The notes under the pieces were generated by a model. It did no database searches. It saw nothing but the letters and a program-made list of their open reading frames with translations, and was not told where the DNA came from. DNA of 64,000 nt, taken from assembly GCF_008728195.1 (NCBI RefSeq), contig NZ_CP031598.1, positions 5,146,001 to 5,210,000 of the forward strand, in the 5' to 3' direction. Below, piece after piece: positions 1-7,916 of the stretch; within the stretch, counting starts at the first letter, position 1; each line of letters begins with the position of its first letter. The position numbers and the translations under genes are program-made. Source of the DNA: Roseovarius indicus. Its GTDB lineage: Bacteria > Pseudomonadota > Alphaproteobacteria > Rhodobacterales > Rhodobacteraceae.

Positions 1-200
1 TGGCGCGCCATCGCCGCAACCTGATCGGGCTTCGAGACGTCGCACACCACCGGGTCGACATCTGTCAGTTTGCCGGCCTCCTCCATCAAGACCGGCGCGT
101 CGCGATCGATCATGACGACGCGCCAGCCCTGCTCCAGAAACTGCTTGGTTGCGGCCAGCCCGATCCCCCGTGCCGCGCCCGTGACGATGGCGGTTTTCAT
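1..200 (-). CDS. SDR family oxidoreductase, N-terminal part (cut by window edge)
   Basis: The reading frame starts at an ATG at 200 and runs off the left edge. The N-terminus MKTAIVTGAARGIGLA carries the TGxxxGxG cofactor motif of classical short-chain dehydrogenases, followed by a Rossmann strand with Asp (VVMIDRD), which suggests NAD rather than NADP preference. About 66 residues are visible and the catalytic Ser-Tyr-Lys lies outside, so the substrate cannot be named. It is divergent from the amidohydrolase that starts at 300; the roughly 100 bp between them must hold both promoters. Confidence 0.85.
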   Translation of the reverse strand, partial: MKTAIVTGAARGIGLAATKQFLEQGWRVVMIDRDAPVLMEEAGKLTDVDPVVCDVSKPDQVAAMAR

Positions 201-299
201 CCCTGTCTCCTCCCGTACAGATGCCGGCACACGCTAGCGCCGGGGTGCTTGAGCGCAAGGTCATAATCCCGCAGGGTGGCCGGGAACAGGAGGCACGAC

Positions 300-1448
300 A
301 TGGACGGATCGGTGAACGAGATGATCGGCTGGCGGCAGGACTTTCACCGCCATCCCGAACTGGAATTCGACCTGCCGCGCACCAGCGCCCGCGTGGCCGA
401 GCTGCTGGAAAGCTTCGGGCTGGAGGTGCATCGCGGCATCGGGCAATGCGGCGTCGTGGGCGTGCTTCAACGCGGCAACGGGCCGAGGAGCATCGGCATC
501 CGCGCTGATATGGACGCGCTGCCGATCGACGAGACGAACGGGGTCGCCCACCGCTCGGAGACGCCGGGCAAGATGCATGCCTGCGGCCATGACGGGCATA
601 TGGCGATGGCGCTTGGCGCGGCAAAGCAACTGGCGGAAAACGGGGCGTTCTCGGGCCGGGCGGTGTTCATCTTCCAGCCGAACGAGGAACACGGCCACGG
701 CGCGCGGGCGATGATCGACGACGGGCTGTTCGACCGCTTCCCGGTCGACCGGGTCTACGGGCTGCACAACATGCCGGGGCTGCCGCTGGGCCACGTGGCG
801 ACGCGGGCCGGGCCGATCACGGCGAGCGAAGCGCTGTTCGAGATCGTCATCGCGGCGCGCGGCGGGCATGCGGCGCTGCCGCATATGGGCGTGGATGCGA
901 TCACCGTGGGGGCCGAGGTGGTGGGTGCCTTGCAGACCATCGTGTCGCGCAAGCTCGATCCGGCGATGAACGGCGTCGTCTCGGTCACCGGGTTCGAGAC
1001 GGACGGGGCGCGCAACGTGCTGCCGGGCCGGGCATGGCTGACCGGCGATTGCCGGGCGCTGACGCCGGAGGTGAACGACCGGATCGAGACGTCGATGCGG
1101 CGGATCGTCGATGGCATCTGCGCCGCGCACGAGGTGGGGGCGACCGTGGGCTACGAGACGATCTTCCCCCCGACGATCAATGACGCGGACGCGGTCAAGG
1201 CCGCCGCGCGGGCGGCGGACGGCGTGGCGGACAAGGTCGATGCCGACTGCGCGCCAAAGCTGTTCTCGGAGGATTTCGCCCATATGGCGGGCGCCGTGCC
1301 GGGGGCGTTCCTGTTGCTGGGCAACGGCACCGAAGGCAGCCATGCGCGGCCACTGCACTCAGCGGATTACGACTTCAACGACGCGGCTTTGGAGACAGGC
1401 CGGGCGCTTTGGGTTGCGCTGGTGGAGCAGGAATTGCGGGCGGACTAG
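300..1448 (+). CDS. M20 family amidohydrolase / metallopeptidase
   Basis: A 382-residue protein of the M20D amidohydrolase group (hippurate hydrolase / N-acyl amino acid hydrolase type). The visible metal-site motifs are DMDALP near residue 75, HACGHDGHMA near 100 and NEEHGHGA near 134, with a late HSADYDF; M20D enzymes bind two metals and remove N-acyl groups from amino acids in the cytoplasm. The start at 300 is chosen because AGGAGG lies just upstream; an in-frame GTG at 276 has no such site. Length is typical. The substrate is unknown. A deacylating role for N-acetyl-amino acids made by the dgc genes 5 kb away is possible but speculative. Confidence 0.9.
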   Translation: MDGSVNEMIGWRQDFHRHPELEFDLPRTSARVAELLESFGLEVHRGIGQCGVVGVLQRGNGPRSIGIRADMDALPIDETNGVAHRSETPGKMHACGHDGHMAMALGAAKQLAENGAFSGRAVFIFQPNEEHGHGARAMIDDGLFDRFPVDRVYGLHNMPGLPLGHVATRAGPITASEALFEIVIAARGGHAALPHMGVDAITVGAEVVGALQTIVSRKLDPAMNGVVSVTGFETDGARNVLPGRAWLTGDCRALTPEVNDRIETSMRRIVDGICAAHEVGATVGYETIFPPTINDADAVKAAARAADGVADKVDADCAPKLFSEDFAHMAGAVPGAFLLLGNGTEGSHARPLHSADYDFNDAALETGRALWVALVEQELRAD

Positions 1449-1487
1449 GGGCTCTGCCCCCAACGTTGTAACCCTTCAGGTTCCAAC

Positions 1488-1564
1488 GCCTCCCCCGGGA
1501 TACTTGCGGCCAGAAGAAGCATGGGGTCGGGCTTCATCTTGCCGGAAATACTCCCGCCGGAGGC
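1488..1564. repeat. Inverted pair of a 33-bp dispersed element
   Basis: Two copies of a 33-bp sequence face each other just after the amidohydrolase: 1488-1520 on the plus strand and 1532-1564 on the minus strand. The general form is GCCTCCGGCGGGgATATTT followed by TGGCCAAGAAGAAG. Further copies are at 6905-6937, 50519-50551 and 56667-56699. All lie between genes or at gene ends. The element is non-coding; its function is unknown to me. Confidence 0.7.
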
Positions 1565-1596
1565 GTCCCGAAGGTGCCGCCGGCGGGACGCTTTTT
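1563..1596 (+). terminator. Intrinsic terminator of the amidohydrolase gene
   Basis: An 8-bp perfect stem (GCGTCCCG at 1563-1570 with CGGGACGC at 1584-1591) is followed directly by five T residues. The T-run overlaps the stop codon of the convergent mcl1 gene. Confidence 0.75.
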
Positions 1597-2554
1597 ACAT
1601 GGAGTCGATCATCTCGGCCTGGCGCACGATGCCCTCGGCCTGTTTGATCGAGGCAATGTCGACAAGGCGACCCTTGTAGGTGGTGGCGCCTTCGCCGCGG
1701 GCCTTGGCATCTTCCATCGCCTGAAGGATTTCCCGCGCCTCCTGAACCGCCTCGTCAGAGGGGGTGAAGATCTCGTTGGCAAGCGCGATCTGCTTGGGAT
1801 GGATGGCCCATTTGCCGACCATTCCCAGCGTGGCGACGCGGCGGGCCTGGGCGCGGAAGCCCTCGTCGTCGGAAAAGTCGCCGAAGGGCCCGTCGACCGG
1901 CAGCACGCCGTGGGTGCGGCAGGCGGCGACGATGGCGGTGGTGGCCCAGTGCCACGGGTCGGCCCAGTAGTTCTGGCCCTCGTGCAACATATAGTAGTTG
2001 GCCTGCGTGCCGCCGATACCCGTCGTCGACATGCCCATCGAGGCCGCGAAATCGGCCGCGCCGAGGCTCATGGCAACCAGCCGGGGCGAGGCCGCGGCGA
2101 TTTCCTCGACATGGGCGATGCCGGCGGCGGATTCGATAATCACCTCGAATTTAAGGGCTTTCTTGCGGTCCTTCGCCTTCTCGACGGCGGTCACCAAGGC
2201 GTCGACGGCATAGATATCGGCGGCGCAGCCCACCTTGGGGATCATGATCTGGTCGAGCCGCTCGCCGGCCTGTTCCAGAAGGTCGACCACGTCGCGGTAC
2301 CACCAGCCCGTGTCGAGCCCGTTGATGCGCACCGAAAGGGTCTTGTTGCCCCAGTCGACCTCGTTGATGGCCTTGATGGTGTTGGCGCGGGCGGCGTCCT
2401 TGTCGGTGGGGGCGACGGAATCCTCGAGGTCGATATTGATCACGTCGGCGGCCGAAGAGGCCATCTTTTCAAAGAGTTTGACGTTCGAGCCCGGGCCGAA
2501 GAGCTGGCAGCGGTTGGGGCGGGAAACCGGGGCGGGTTGCAGGCGGAAGCTCAT
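1595..2554 (-). CDS. mcl1: L-malyl-CoA / beta-methylmalyl-CoA lyase
   Basis: A 319-residue HpcH/HpaI-citrate lyase beta family protein (TIM barrel, Mg-dependent). The whole sequence closely follows the Rhodobacter Mcl1 enzyme as I remember it, including the start MSFRLQPAPVSRPNRCQLFG, the acidic NIDLEDSVAP segment, FEVIIESAAGI and GKWAIHPKQIALAN. Mcl1 cleaves beta-methylmalyl-CoA to glyoxylate and propionyl-CoA and condenses acetyl-CoA with glyoxylate in the ethylmalonyl-CoA pathway for acetate assimilation. The ATG at 2554 has GAGGTG seven bases upstream; the open frame extends further without an initiation site. It stands alone with a 399-bp upstream region carrying promoter-like and repeat signals. 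Confidence 0.93.
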   Translation of the reverse strand: MSFRLQPAPVSRPNRCQLFGPGSNVKLFEKMASSAADVINIDLEDSVAPTDKDAARANTIKAINEVDWGNKTLSVRINGLDTGWWYRDVVDLLEQAGERLDQIMIPKVGCAADIYAVDALVTAVEKAKDRKKALKFEVIIESAAGIAHVEEIAAASPRLVAMSLGAADFAASMGMSTTGIGGTQANYYMLHEGQNYWADPWHWATTAIVAACRTHGVLPVDGPFGDFSDDEGFRAQARRVATLGMVGKWAIHPKQIALANEIFTPSDEAVQEAREILQAMEDAKARGEGATTYKGRLVDIASIKQAEGIVRQAEMIDSM

Positions 2555-2581
2555 GGTGGCACCTCGTGAAGGGTTCGGAAA

Positions 2582-2640
2582 TTGCGTCAGCTTTGGCGCA
2601 ACCGGTATAAAATTGCCGGCGTGATCGCAACCATTTTGCG
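2582..2640 (-). promoter_or_regulatory. mcl1 promoter with TTGCG half-sites
   Basis: On the minus strand TTGCGA (2625-2630) is followed after 16 bp by TATACC, a reasonable -35/-10 pair about 50 bp ahead of the mcl1 start. Two inverted pairs of TTGCG/CGCAA surround it: TTGCG at 2582-2586 with CGCAA at 2597-2601, and CGCAA at 2626-2630 with TTGCG at 2636-2640. The arrangement suggests binding of a dimeric regulator of acetate metabolism; which one is not known. Confidence 0.4.
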
Positions 2641-2712
2641 GGTGCAGAAAAGGCGGGGCGCGGGAAACCCGGGCCGAATCAGGGTTAAGCCCATGAAAAC
2701 AAGGGAAACGGC

Positions 2713-2755
2713 GCATCGGTTTCACGTCGGTATAACGTCGGTATTACGTCGGTGT
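2713..2755. repeat. Array of four 11-bp repeats (ACGTCGGTATN)
   Basis: Copies start at 2713 (degenerate), 2724, 2735 and 2746, with an exact 11-bp period. The reverse complement, ATACCGACGT, is the unit of the second array at 14568-14611. A period near one helical turn suggests protein binding on one face of the DNA. It lies about 170 bp ahead of mcl1. Confidence 0.65.
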
Positions 2756-2953
2756 TCGGCACCGCGTGACCCCGGGTTCATGTGGCGGGCGGTGCATTAA
2801 CGGGCAAGATGTGGATTTCGCCCTCCCTGCCCCGCCCACGTCGCCGGTCTTCGGCCGTGGTCATTGCGGATCGGCGGCAGACGCGCTACATGCGACTTGC
2901 GGCGCAAGATTCATGCGACCGGCCGGCGCGTCGCCGGCCACGGAGTTCACCAG

Positions 2954-3199
2954 ATGTCGAAGCCTTCGAAACTGCCGACCCTCGGCGGCGATCCGACCCG
3001 CCTTGAATCGATCATGGACAAGACATCCCGGGCCGCCCGGGACATTGTCGACGAACAGAATGCCGAGCGCGACCGCAAGACCGAGCGCCTGCGCGAGGCG
3101 CGGCGCCAGAGGCAGGCGGACGCCACGTACGACCCCGAGATCCGGGCGCCGGAGACCGCGCTTGACGATGCCGAGGCGGACCCGGACGGGAAAGACTGA
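2954..3199 (+). CDS. Small charged hypothetical protein
   Basis: An 81-residue, highly charged protein with no membrane segment and a predicted helical middle (residues about 18-52, rich in Arg, Glu and Ala). It begins MSKPSKLPTLGG. A GGAG lies about nine bases before the ATG. I do not recognise a family. The composition and position (72 bp before the desaturase on the same strand) suggest a real small cytoplasmic protein, possibly co-transcribed with the desaturase, but no function can be given. Confidence 0.6.
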   Translation: MSKPSKLPTLGGDPTRLESIMDKTSRAARDIVDEQNAERDRKTERLREARRQRQADATYDPEIRAPETALDDAEADPDGKD

Positions 3200-3270
3200 G
3201 CGAAGACCCTGCCCTGCCCCACGCGGCCGGGCCGGCCAATCACGTCATCCTCCAACGGAAAGGTATCCCC

Positions 3271-4260
3271 GTGAGACCTTCAGACTGGACCCGCACGCTC
3301 GCGCAGTACCGCGAGCCCTTCCCCCCGCGCAGCCTTTTCGAACTGGCTGTCACGCTTCTGCCCTTCCTCGGCCTCTGGGCGCTGGCCTGGTGGGCGCACA
3401 CCATCAGCCCCTGGCTGTCGCTGCCGCTGGCGATCGTCAACGCCGCCTTTCTCGTGCGGCTGTTCATGATCCAGCACGATTGCGGCCACGGCGCCTTTTT
3501 CAAGGATCGCCGGCTGGGCGACTGGGTCGGGCGCGGCATCGGCGTACTGACGCTGACCCCCTATGACGTGTGGCGGCGGACCCATGCGATTCACCATGCC
3601 TCGACCGGAAACCTGGACCGGCGGGGCGTGGGCGACATGCCGACGCTGACGGTGCGCGAATACCGCGAGAAGGGCTGGCTGGGCCGGGCCGGCTATCGGC
3701 TGGTGCGCAACCCCGTCTTCCTGTTCGGGGTCGTGCCGTTCTACAGCTTCTTCCTTCAGAACCGGGTGCCCGCCGGGCTGATGCGCTCTGGCTGGCGGTA
3801 CTGGTTCAGCGCGATGGGCACGAACCTGGCCATCGCCGGGATCGTCGCGCTGATCGCCTGGCTGGGCGGGGCCGACGTGCTGTTGCTGATCTACCTGCCG
3901 ACGACGCTGCTGGCGGCGATGGCGGGGATGTGGCTGTTCTACATCCAGCACCAGTTCGAAGAGACGCTCTGGGACCGCGAGGAAGACTGGAACATCCAGG
4001 ACGCGGCCCTGCATGGCAGCTCGTACTATGACCTGCCGGGCGTGCTGCGCTGGCTGACCGCGAATATCGGCGTGCATCACGTGCACCACATGGCGAGCCG
4101 CATTCCCTTCTACCGGCTGAGCGAGGTGCTGCGGGATCACGATATCCTGGCGCAGATGAAGCGGCTGACGATCCGCGACAGCATCCGCTGTGCCGGGCTG
4201 CACCTGTGGGACGAGAAGAGCCGGCGGCTGGTGTCGTTCTCGCGGGCGCGGGCGGTCTAG
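3271..4260 (+). CDS. Membrane fatty acid desaturase
   Basis: A 329-residue integral membrane desaturase of the FA_desaturase family. The three histidine boxes that bind the di-iron centre are present: HDCGHG near residue 70, HAIHH near 106 and HVHHM near 272. Hydrophobic segments at about 25-70 and 165-225 fit the usual four-helix topology. It should introduce a double bond into an acyl chain in the cytoplasmic membrane, adjusting fluidity; the position of the bond is not predictable here. The start is a GTG preceded by GGAAAGG. It is followed by a strong hairpin at 4302-4323. Confidence 0.9.
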   Translation: MRPSDWTRTLAQYREPFPPRSLFELAVTLLPFLGLWALAWWAHTISPWLSLPLAIVNAAFLVRLFMIQHDCGHGAFFKDRRLGDWVGRGIGVLTLTPYDVWRRTHAIHHASTGNLDRRGVGDMPTLTVREYREKGWLGRAGYRLVRNPVFLFGVVPFYSFFLQNRVPAGLMRSGWRYWFSAMGTNLAIAGIVALIAWLGGADVLLLIYLPTTLLAAMAGMWLFYIQHQFEETLWDREEDWNIQDAALHGSSYYDLPGVLRWLTANIGVHHVHHMASRIPFYRLSEVLRDHDILAQMKRLTIRDSIRCAGLHLWDEKSRRLVSFSRARAV

Positions 4261-4301
4261 GGCGCCGGGTGCGGCCCGACCGCGGGTGGACAATCTGACC
4301 A

Positions 4302-4323
4302 GGGGTGGGTCGGCACCCACCCC
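4302..4323 (+). terminator. GGGGTGGGT hairpin after the desaturase gene
   Basis: A perfect 9-bp stem (4302-4310 with 4315-4323) and a CGGC tetraloop lie 42 bp past the desaturase stop codon, followed by ACGTTT. The T-run is poor. A related GGGTGGGT hairpin follows the aminotransferase at 55094. Confidence 0.55.
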
Positions 4324-4466
4324 ACGTTTCAGGGCGGACACGCCTGGGCTTGCCTTGCTTTCGGGCCCGGGATCGGTGGTGCGTGCTGACCATGCAACTC
4401 AAAACGACGCGAAGTATGTCGGAAATGGTCGCGCGGGCCCTGTACGCCCCGTGACAGAGCGGGGGC

Positions 4467-5732
4467 ATGAGACGCGCCCTGATCGACAACTGGGCCCTTT
4501 TCCTGGGCATGCTGTTCCTGATGGTGGGGAACGGGCTTCTGGTGACGTTGCTGACCGTGCGGGGCAACACGCTCGGGTTTTCCGAGCTGGAGATCGCCAT
4601 CATGCAGGCTTGCTACCCGCTGGGCGCGCTGGCAGGTACCGTTCTGACGCCGAGGCTGATCGAGAAGGTCGGACATATCCGGGTGTTCTCGGCGCTGGCC
4701 TCGATGGTGTCGGTGGCGGCGATTGCGCACCTGCTGACCAGTGACCCGGTCAGCTGGGGGCTGATGCGGCTTCTGGCGGGGGCGTGTTTTCCCGGGCTCT
4801 ACGTGATCACCGAAAGCTGGCTCAACGCCAAGACCGAGAACCGGATCCGGGCACAGGTGCTGTCGGTCTATTTCATCATCCAGTCGGCGGGCCCGGCGCT
4901 GGGTACCGCGATGGTCGCCCTGCCCGACCCCAAGGGCAACCTGCTGTTCGGGGTGAGCTCGATCCTGCTGTCGGTGGCGATCGTGCCGCTGCTTTTGTCG
5001 AACAACCGCGCGCCCGACTATACCGCCCCCGACCGGATGCCGGTCAGGCGGCTTTACAAGGTCTCGCCCATGGCGGTGCTGGGGATCGTCATCATGGGCG
5101 CGGGCGTGGTGGCGTGGTTCATCTCGCTGCCGCTCTACGCGCTGCAGAACGGGTTTTCCGAGGCGCAGGCCTCGTTCGCGCTGGTGGTGGCTATGGTGGC
5201 GGCGGCGGTGTCGCAATATCCGCTGGGCTGGATCTCGGACCAGACCGACCGGCGCTACGTGGTGATCGGCATGGCGGCGGTGTCGGTGGTGGCGGCGCTG
5301 TGGATGACGGTGGATGCGCGGCCGATGTCGATCCTGGTGGGCTTCGCGGTGATCGGGGCGGTGACGCTGCCGGTCTATTCCATCCTCGCCGCGCATGCCA
5401 ACGACCAGCTCAGCCCCGGGCAGGTGGTGCCGGCAGCCGGAACGATGGCGTTCCTGTTGCAGTTCGGGCAGGTGTTCGGAATGCTGATCGGGCCCAACAC
5501 GCTGCGGCTGTTCGATGGCCGCGGGCTGCCGCTGATGCTGGCGGTGGTGGGCACGGTCGTGGTGCTGATCGCGGTCACGCGGCGGGTGCGGTCGGACGCG
5601 CCGGAAGAGACCGGCGAGGTCCGGCCCACGGGCGTCATCGGCATCGCCCAGCCCGGCATGCTGCAGGCCGAGGTTTATGCCGAGGACGAGGCGGGGCCAG
5701 AGCCGAAAAGCGATGAATCTTCGCACAGTTAG
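4467..5732 (+). CDS. MFS transporter (YcaD-like)
   Basis: A 421-residue major facilitator with twelve hydrophobic segments starting at residue 10 (NWALFLGMLFLMVGNGL). The pattern of the N-terminal half (ESWLNA after helix 4, WISDQTDRR at the loop between helices 8 and 9) resembles the YcaD/UhpC-like multidrug or metabolite permeases common in Rhodobacteraceae. The C-terminal 40 residues are hydrophilic. The substrate is unknown. It precedes the dgc operon by 137 bp, and that gap probably holds a separate promoter. Confidence 0.85.
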   Translation: MRRALIDNWALFLGMLFLMVGNGLLVTLLTVRGNTLGFSELEIAIMQACYPLGALAGTVLTPRLIEKVGHIRVFSALASMVSVAAIAHLLTSDPVSWGLMRLLAGACFPGLYVITESWLNAKTENRIRAQVLSVYFIIQSAGPALGTAMVALPDPKGNLLFGVSSILLSVAIVPLLLSNNRAPDYTAPDRMPVRRLYKVSPMAVLGIVIMGAGVVAWFISLPLYALQNGFSEAQASFALVVAMVAAAVSQYPLGWISDQTDRRYVVIGMAAVSVVAALWMTVDARPMSILVGFAVIGAVTLPVYSILAAHANDQLSPGQVVPAAGTMAFLLQFGQVFGMLIGPNTLRLFDGRGLPLMLAVVGTVVVLIAVTRRVRSDAPEETGEVRPTGVIGIAQPGMLQAEVYAEDEAGPEPKSDESSHS

Positions 5733-5869
5733 GCATAAGTTCGAACAATCTTGCGCTGAATTCTGGATACATTGCCAATTCAAAGAGGACATCGCGGCGG
5801 TTTCGTTGGAAACTGCGCGAAATCTGATTCCCGTGGGGCCACGCCCCCGGACCGACAAGGAGACGCGCG

Positions 5870-6871
5870 ATGATCGAGACCCCGTACCTGCTTTTCCTGG
5901 GCGATGCGCCCGACATGCTGGCCGCCAAGGTGGCCATCGGCATCCGTGACTGGCGCCCCGAACACGCGGTCGGCCAGTTCCGGCTGGAAGGCTGCGGCGC
6001 CGATCTCGGCCTGACCGACATGACGCTGGCCGAGGCCAAGGACGCCGGGGCCAAGACGCTGGTCATCGGCGTGGCGAACCGTGGCGGGGTGATCTCGAAG
6101 GAATGGAAGAAGGTGCTGGTGACGGCGCTGGAGGAAGGCTTCGACCTGGCGTCGGGGCTGCACAACCTGCTGCGCGACGAGCCCGACCTGGTGGCCGTGG
6201 CCGAGGCGACCGGCCGCACTCTGCACGACGTGCGGGTTCCGTCCGTCAAGTACCCCATCGCCGACGGCAAGAAGCGGAAGGGCAAGCGCTGCCTCGCCGT
6301 GGGCACCGACTGTTCGGTGGGCAAAATGTACACCGCCATGGCGATGGAGCGCGAGATGCAGGAGCGCGGCATGAAGGCCACGTTCCGCGCGACCGGCCAG
6401 ACCGGCATCCTGATCACCGGCGACGGCGTGCCGCTCGACGCGGTGATCGCCGACTTCATGGCCGGTTCGGTCGAGTACCTGACACCGGACAATGACGACG
6501 ACCACTGGGACCTGATCGAGGGTCAGGGCTCGCTCTTCCATGTCAGCTATTCCGGCGTGACCATGGCGCTGGTGCATGGCGGACAGCCCGACGCGCTGAT
6601 CCTGTGCCACGAGCCCACCCGGGCGCATATGCGCGGCCTGCCCGAATACCAGCTGCCCAGCCTGCAGCAGCTGCGCGACACCGCCCTGCCGCTGGCCCGG
6701 GTCGCCAACGCCGCCTGCCAGGTGGTGGGCGTGTCGGTGAACACCCAGCACATGGGCGAGGACGAGGCGAAGGCCTATCTTGCGAAGGTCGAGGAAGAAA
6801 TGGGCCTGCCCGCGACCGACCCGTACCGTTTCGGCTCGGGCAAGCTGGTGGACGCGCTGGCCGCGATCTGA
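5870..6871 (+). CDS. dgcN: DUF1611 protein; D-glutamate N-acetyltransferase DgcN
   Basis: A 333-residue DUF1611 protein with an N-terminal Rossmann-like domain (1-125) and a C-terminal P-loop-like domain whose GTDCSVGK is at 145-152. DgcN of marine bacteria acetylates D-glutamate to N-acetyl-D-glutamate as the first step of the DgcN-DgcA route, and the next gene here encodes a matching racemase, which supports the assignment. GGAG (in AAGGAGACGCGCG) lies upstream of the ATG. The three genes 5870-8777 are close together on one strand and read as one operon. Confidence 0.82.
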   Translation: MIETPYLLFLGDAPDMLAAKVAIGIRDWRPEHAVGQFRLEGCGADLGLTDMTLAEAKDAGAKTLVIGVANRGGVISKEWKKVLVTALEEGFDLASGLHNLLRDEPDLVAVAEATGRTLHDVRVPSVKYPIADGKKRKGKRCLAVGTDCSVGKMYTAMAMEREMQERGMKATFRATGQTGILITGDGVPLDAVIADFMAGSVEYLTPDNDDDHWDLIEGQGSLFHVSYSGVTMALVHGGQPDALILCHEPTRAHMRGLPEYQLPSLQQLRDTALPLARVANAACQVVGVSVNTQHMGEDEAKAYLAKVEEEMGLPATDPYRFGSGKLVDALAAI

Positions 6872-6904
6872 TCTGAACCGTCGCGCCGGTGGCGCCTTCG
6901 GGAT

Positions 6905-6937
6905 GCCTCCGGCGGGAGTATTTTTGGCAAGATGAAG
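6905..6937 (+). repeat. 33-bp dispersed element between dgcN and dgcA
   Basis: A copy of the element described at 1488-1564, here on the plus strand in the dgcN-dgcA gap. Its 3' end (GGCAAGATGAAG) supplies an in-frame ATG (6932) and the AAGG that starts the likely Shine-Dalgarno sequence of dgcA. Confidence 0.65.
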
Positions 6938-6946
6938 GGGCGCGAT

Positions 6947-7912
6947 GTGCAGATTTCCGTGACGCGCGACGTATTCAAGCTGGCGCAGGTGTTCACCATC
7001 AGCCGCGGCTCGCGCACCGAGGCGCAGGTGCTGACGGTGCGGATCACCCAGGACGGCGTGACGGGCTGGGGCGAATGCGTGCCCTATGCCCGCTATGACG
7101 AGACGCTCGACAGCGTGACCGCCGAGATCGAGGGGCTGCCGGTCGAGATCGACCGCGAGGCGCTGTACGACCTGCTGCCGGCGGGCGCGGCCCGCAATGC
7201 CGTGGATTGCGCCCTTTGGGATCTCGAGGCGAAACAGGCCGGGGTGCGCGCATGGGAGCTGGCCGGGCTCACCGCCCCGGGGCCGGAGATCACCGCCTAC
7301 ACCCTGTCGCTGGACGAGCCCGAGAAGATGCAGGCGCAGGCCGCGAAGAACGCACACCGCCCGCTTCTGAAGATCAAGCTGGGCACGCCCGACGACATGC
7401 CGCGCCTCGAGGCCGTGCGCGCCGGCGCGCCGAAATCGAAGATCATCGTCGACGCCAACGAGGGCTGGAGCGCCGAGGTCTATGCCGACCTCGCCCCGCA
7501 CCTGGTGCGGCTGGGCGTGGCGCTGGTGGAACAGCCGGTGCCCGCGGCCGAGGATGACGCCCTGCTCGGCATGGAACGCCCCGTGCCGGTCTGTGCCGAC
7601 GAAAGCTGTCACGACCGGGCGAGCCTGCCCGGGCTGAAAGACAAGTACGACGTGATCAACATCAAGCTCGACAAGACCGGCGGGCTGACCGAGGCGCTGG
7701 CGCTGCGCCAGGCCGCGCGGGCCGAGGGCTATGACATCATGGTCGGCTGCATGATCGGGTCGAGCCTTGCCATGGCGCCCGCCGTTCTGGTGGCGCAGGG
7801 CGCGACGGTCACCGACCTTGACGGCCCGCTTCTGCTGGCGGAAGACCGCGACAAACCACTGACATTCGACGAAGCCGGGGTGCATCCGCCATCGGCCGCA
7901 CTATGGGGATAA
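6947..7912 (+). CDS. dgcA: N-acetyl-D-glutamate racemase DgcA (enolase superfamily)
   Basis: An enolase-superfamily protein of the dipeptide-epimerase/MLE branch, 321 residues from the GTG at 6947. The KxK catalytic pair (LLKIKLG, Lys142 and Lys144), metal ligands in VDANEGW (Asp169), VEQPV (Glu195) and CADES (Asp218), and the opposite-face lysine in NIKLDKTGG (Lys240) are all present. DgcA converts N-acetyl-D-Glu to N-acetyl-L-Glu. I prefer the GTG because AAGGGG lies six bases upstream and MQISVTRDVF is a natural N-terminus; an in-frame ATG at 6932 sits inside the dispersed repeat and lacks a clear site. It stops four bases before the aminotransferase gene. Confidence 0.85.
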   Translation: MQISVTRDVFKLAQVFTISRGSRTEAQVLTVRITQDGVTGWGECVPYARYDETLDSVTAEIEGLPVEIDREALYDLLPAGAARNAVDCALWDLEAKQAGVRAWELAGLTAPGPEITAYTLSLDEPEKMQAQAAKNAHRPLLKIKLGTPDDMPRLEAVRAGAPKSKIIVDANEGWSAEVYADLAPHLVRLGVALVEQPVPAAEDDALLGMERPVPVCADESCHDRASLPGLKDKYDVINIKLDKTGGLTEALALRQAARAEGYDIMVGCMIGSSLAMAPAVLVAQGATVTDLDGPLLLAEDRDKPLTFDEAGVHPPSAALWG

Positions 7913-7916
7913 GAGC

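Larger units (their letters stand above)
2555..2953. other. Long intergenic region between mcl1 and a small + strand gene
   Basis: About 400 bp without a supported gene. It holds the inferred mcl1 promoter with four TTGCG/CGCAA half-sites (2582-2640), an array of 11-bp repeats (2713-2755) and the upstream region of the small gene at 2954. The open frames that cross it are GC-driven and have no initiation sites. Confidence 0.6.

Noticed and set aside
4329..5858. Long minus-strand frame opposite the MFS transporter
   Set aside because: His/Arg-rich shadow frame; the plus strand encodes a well-formed twelve-helix transporter.
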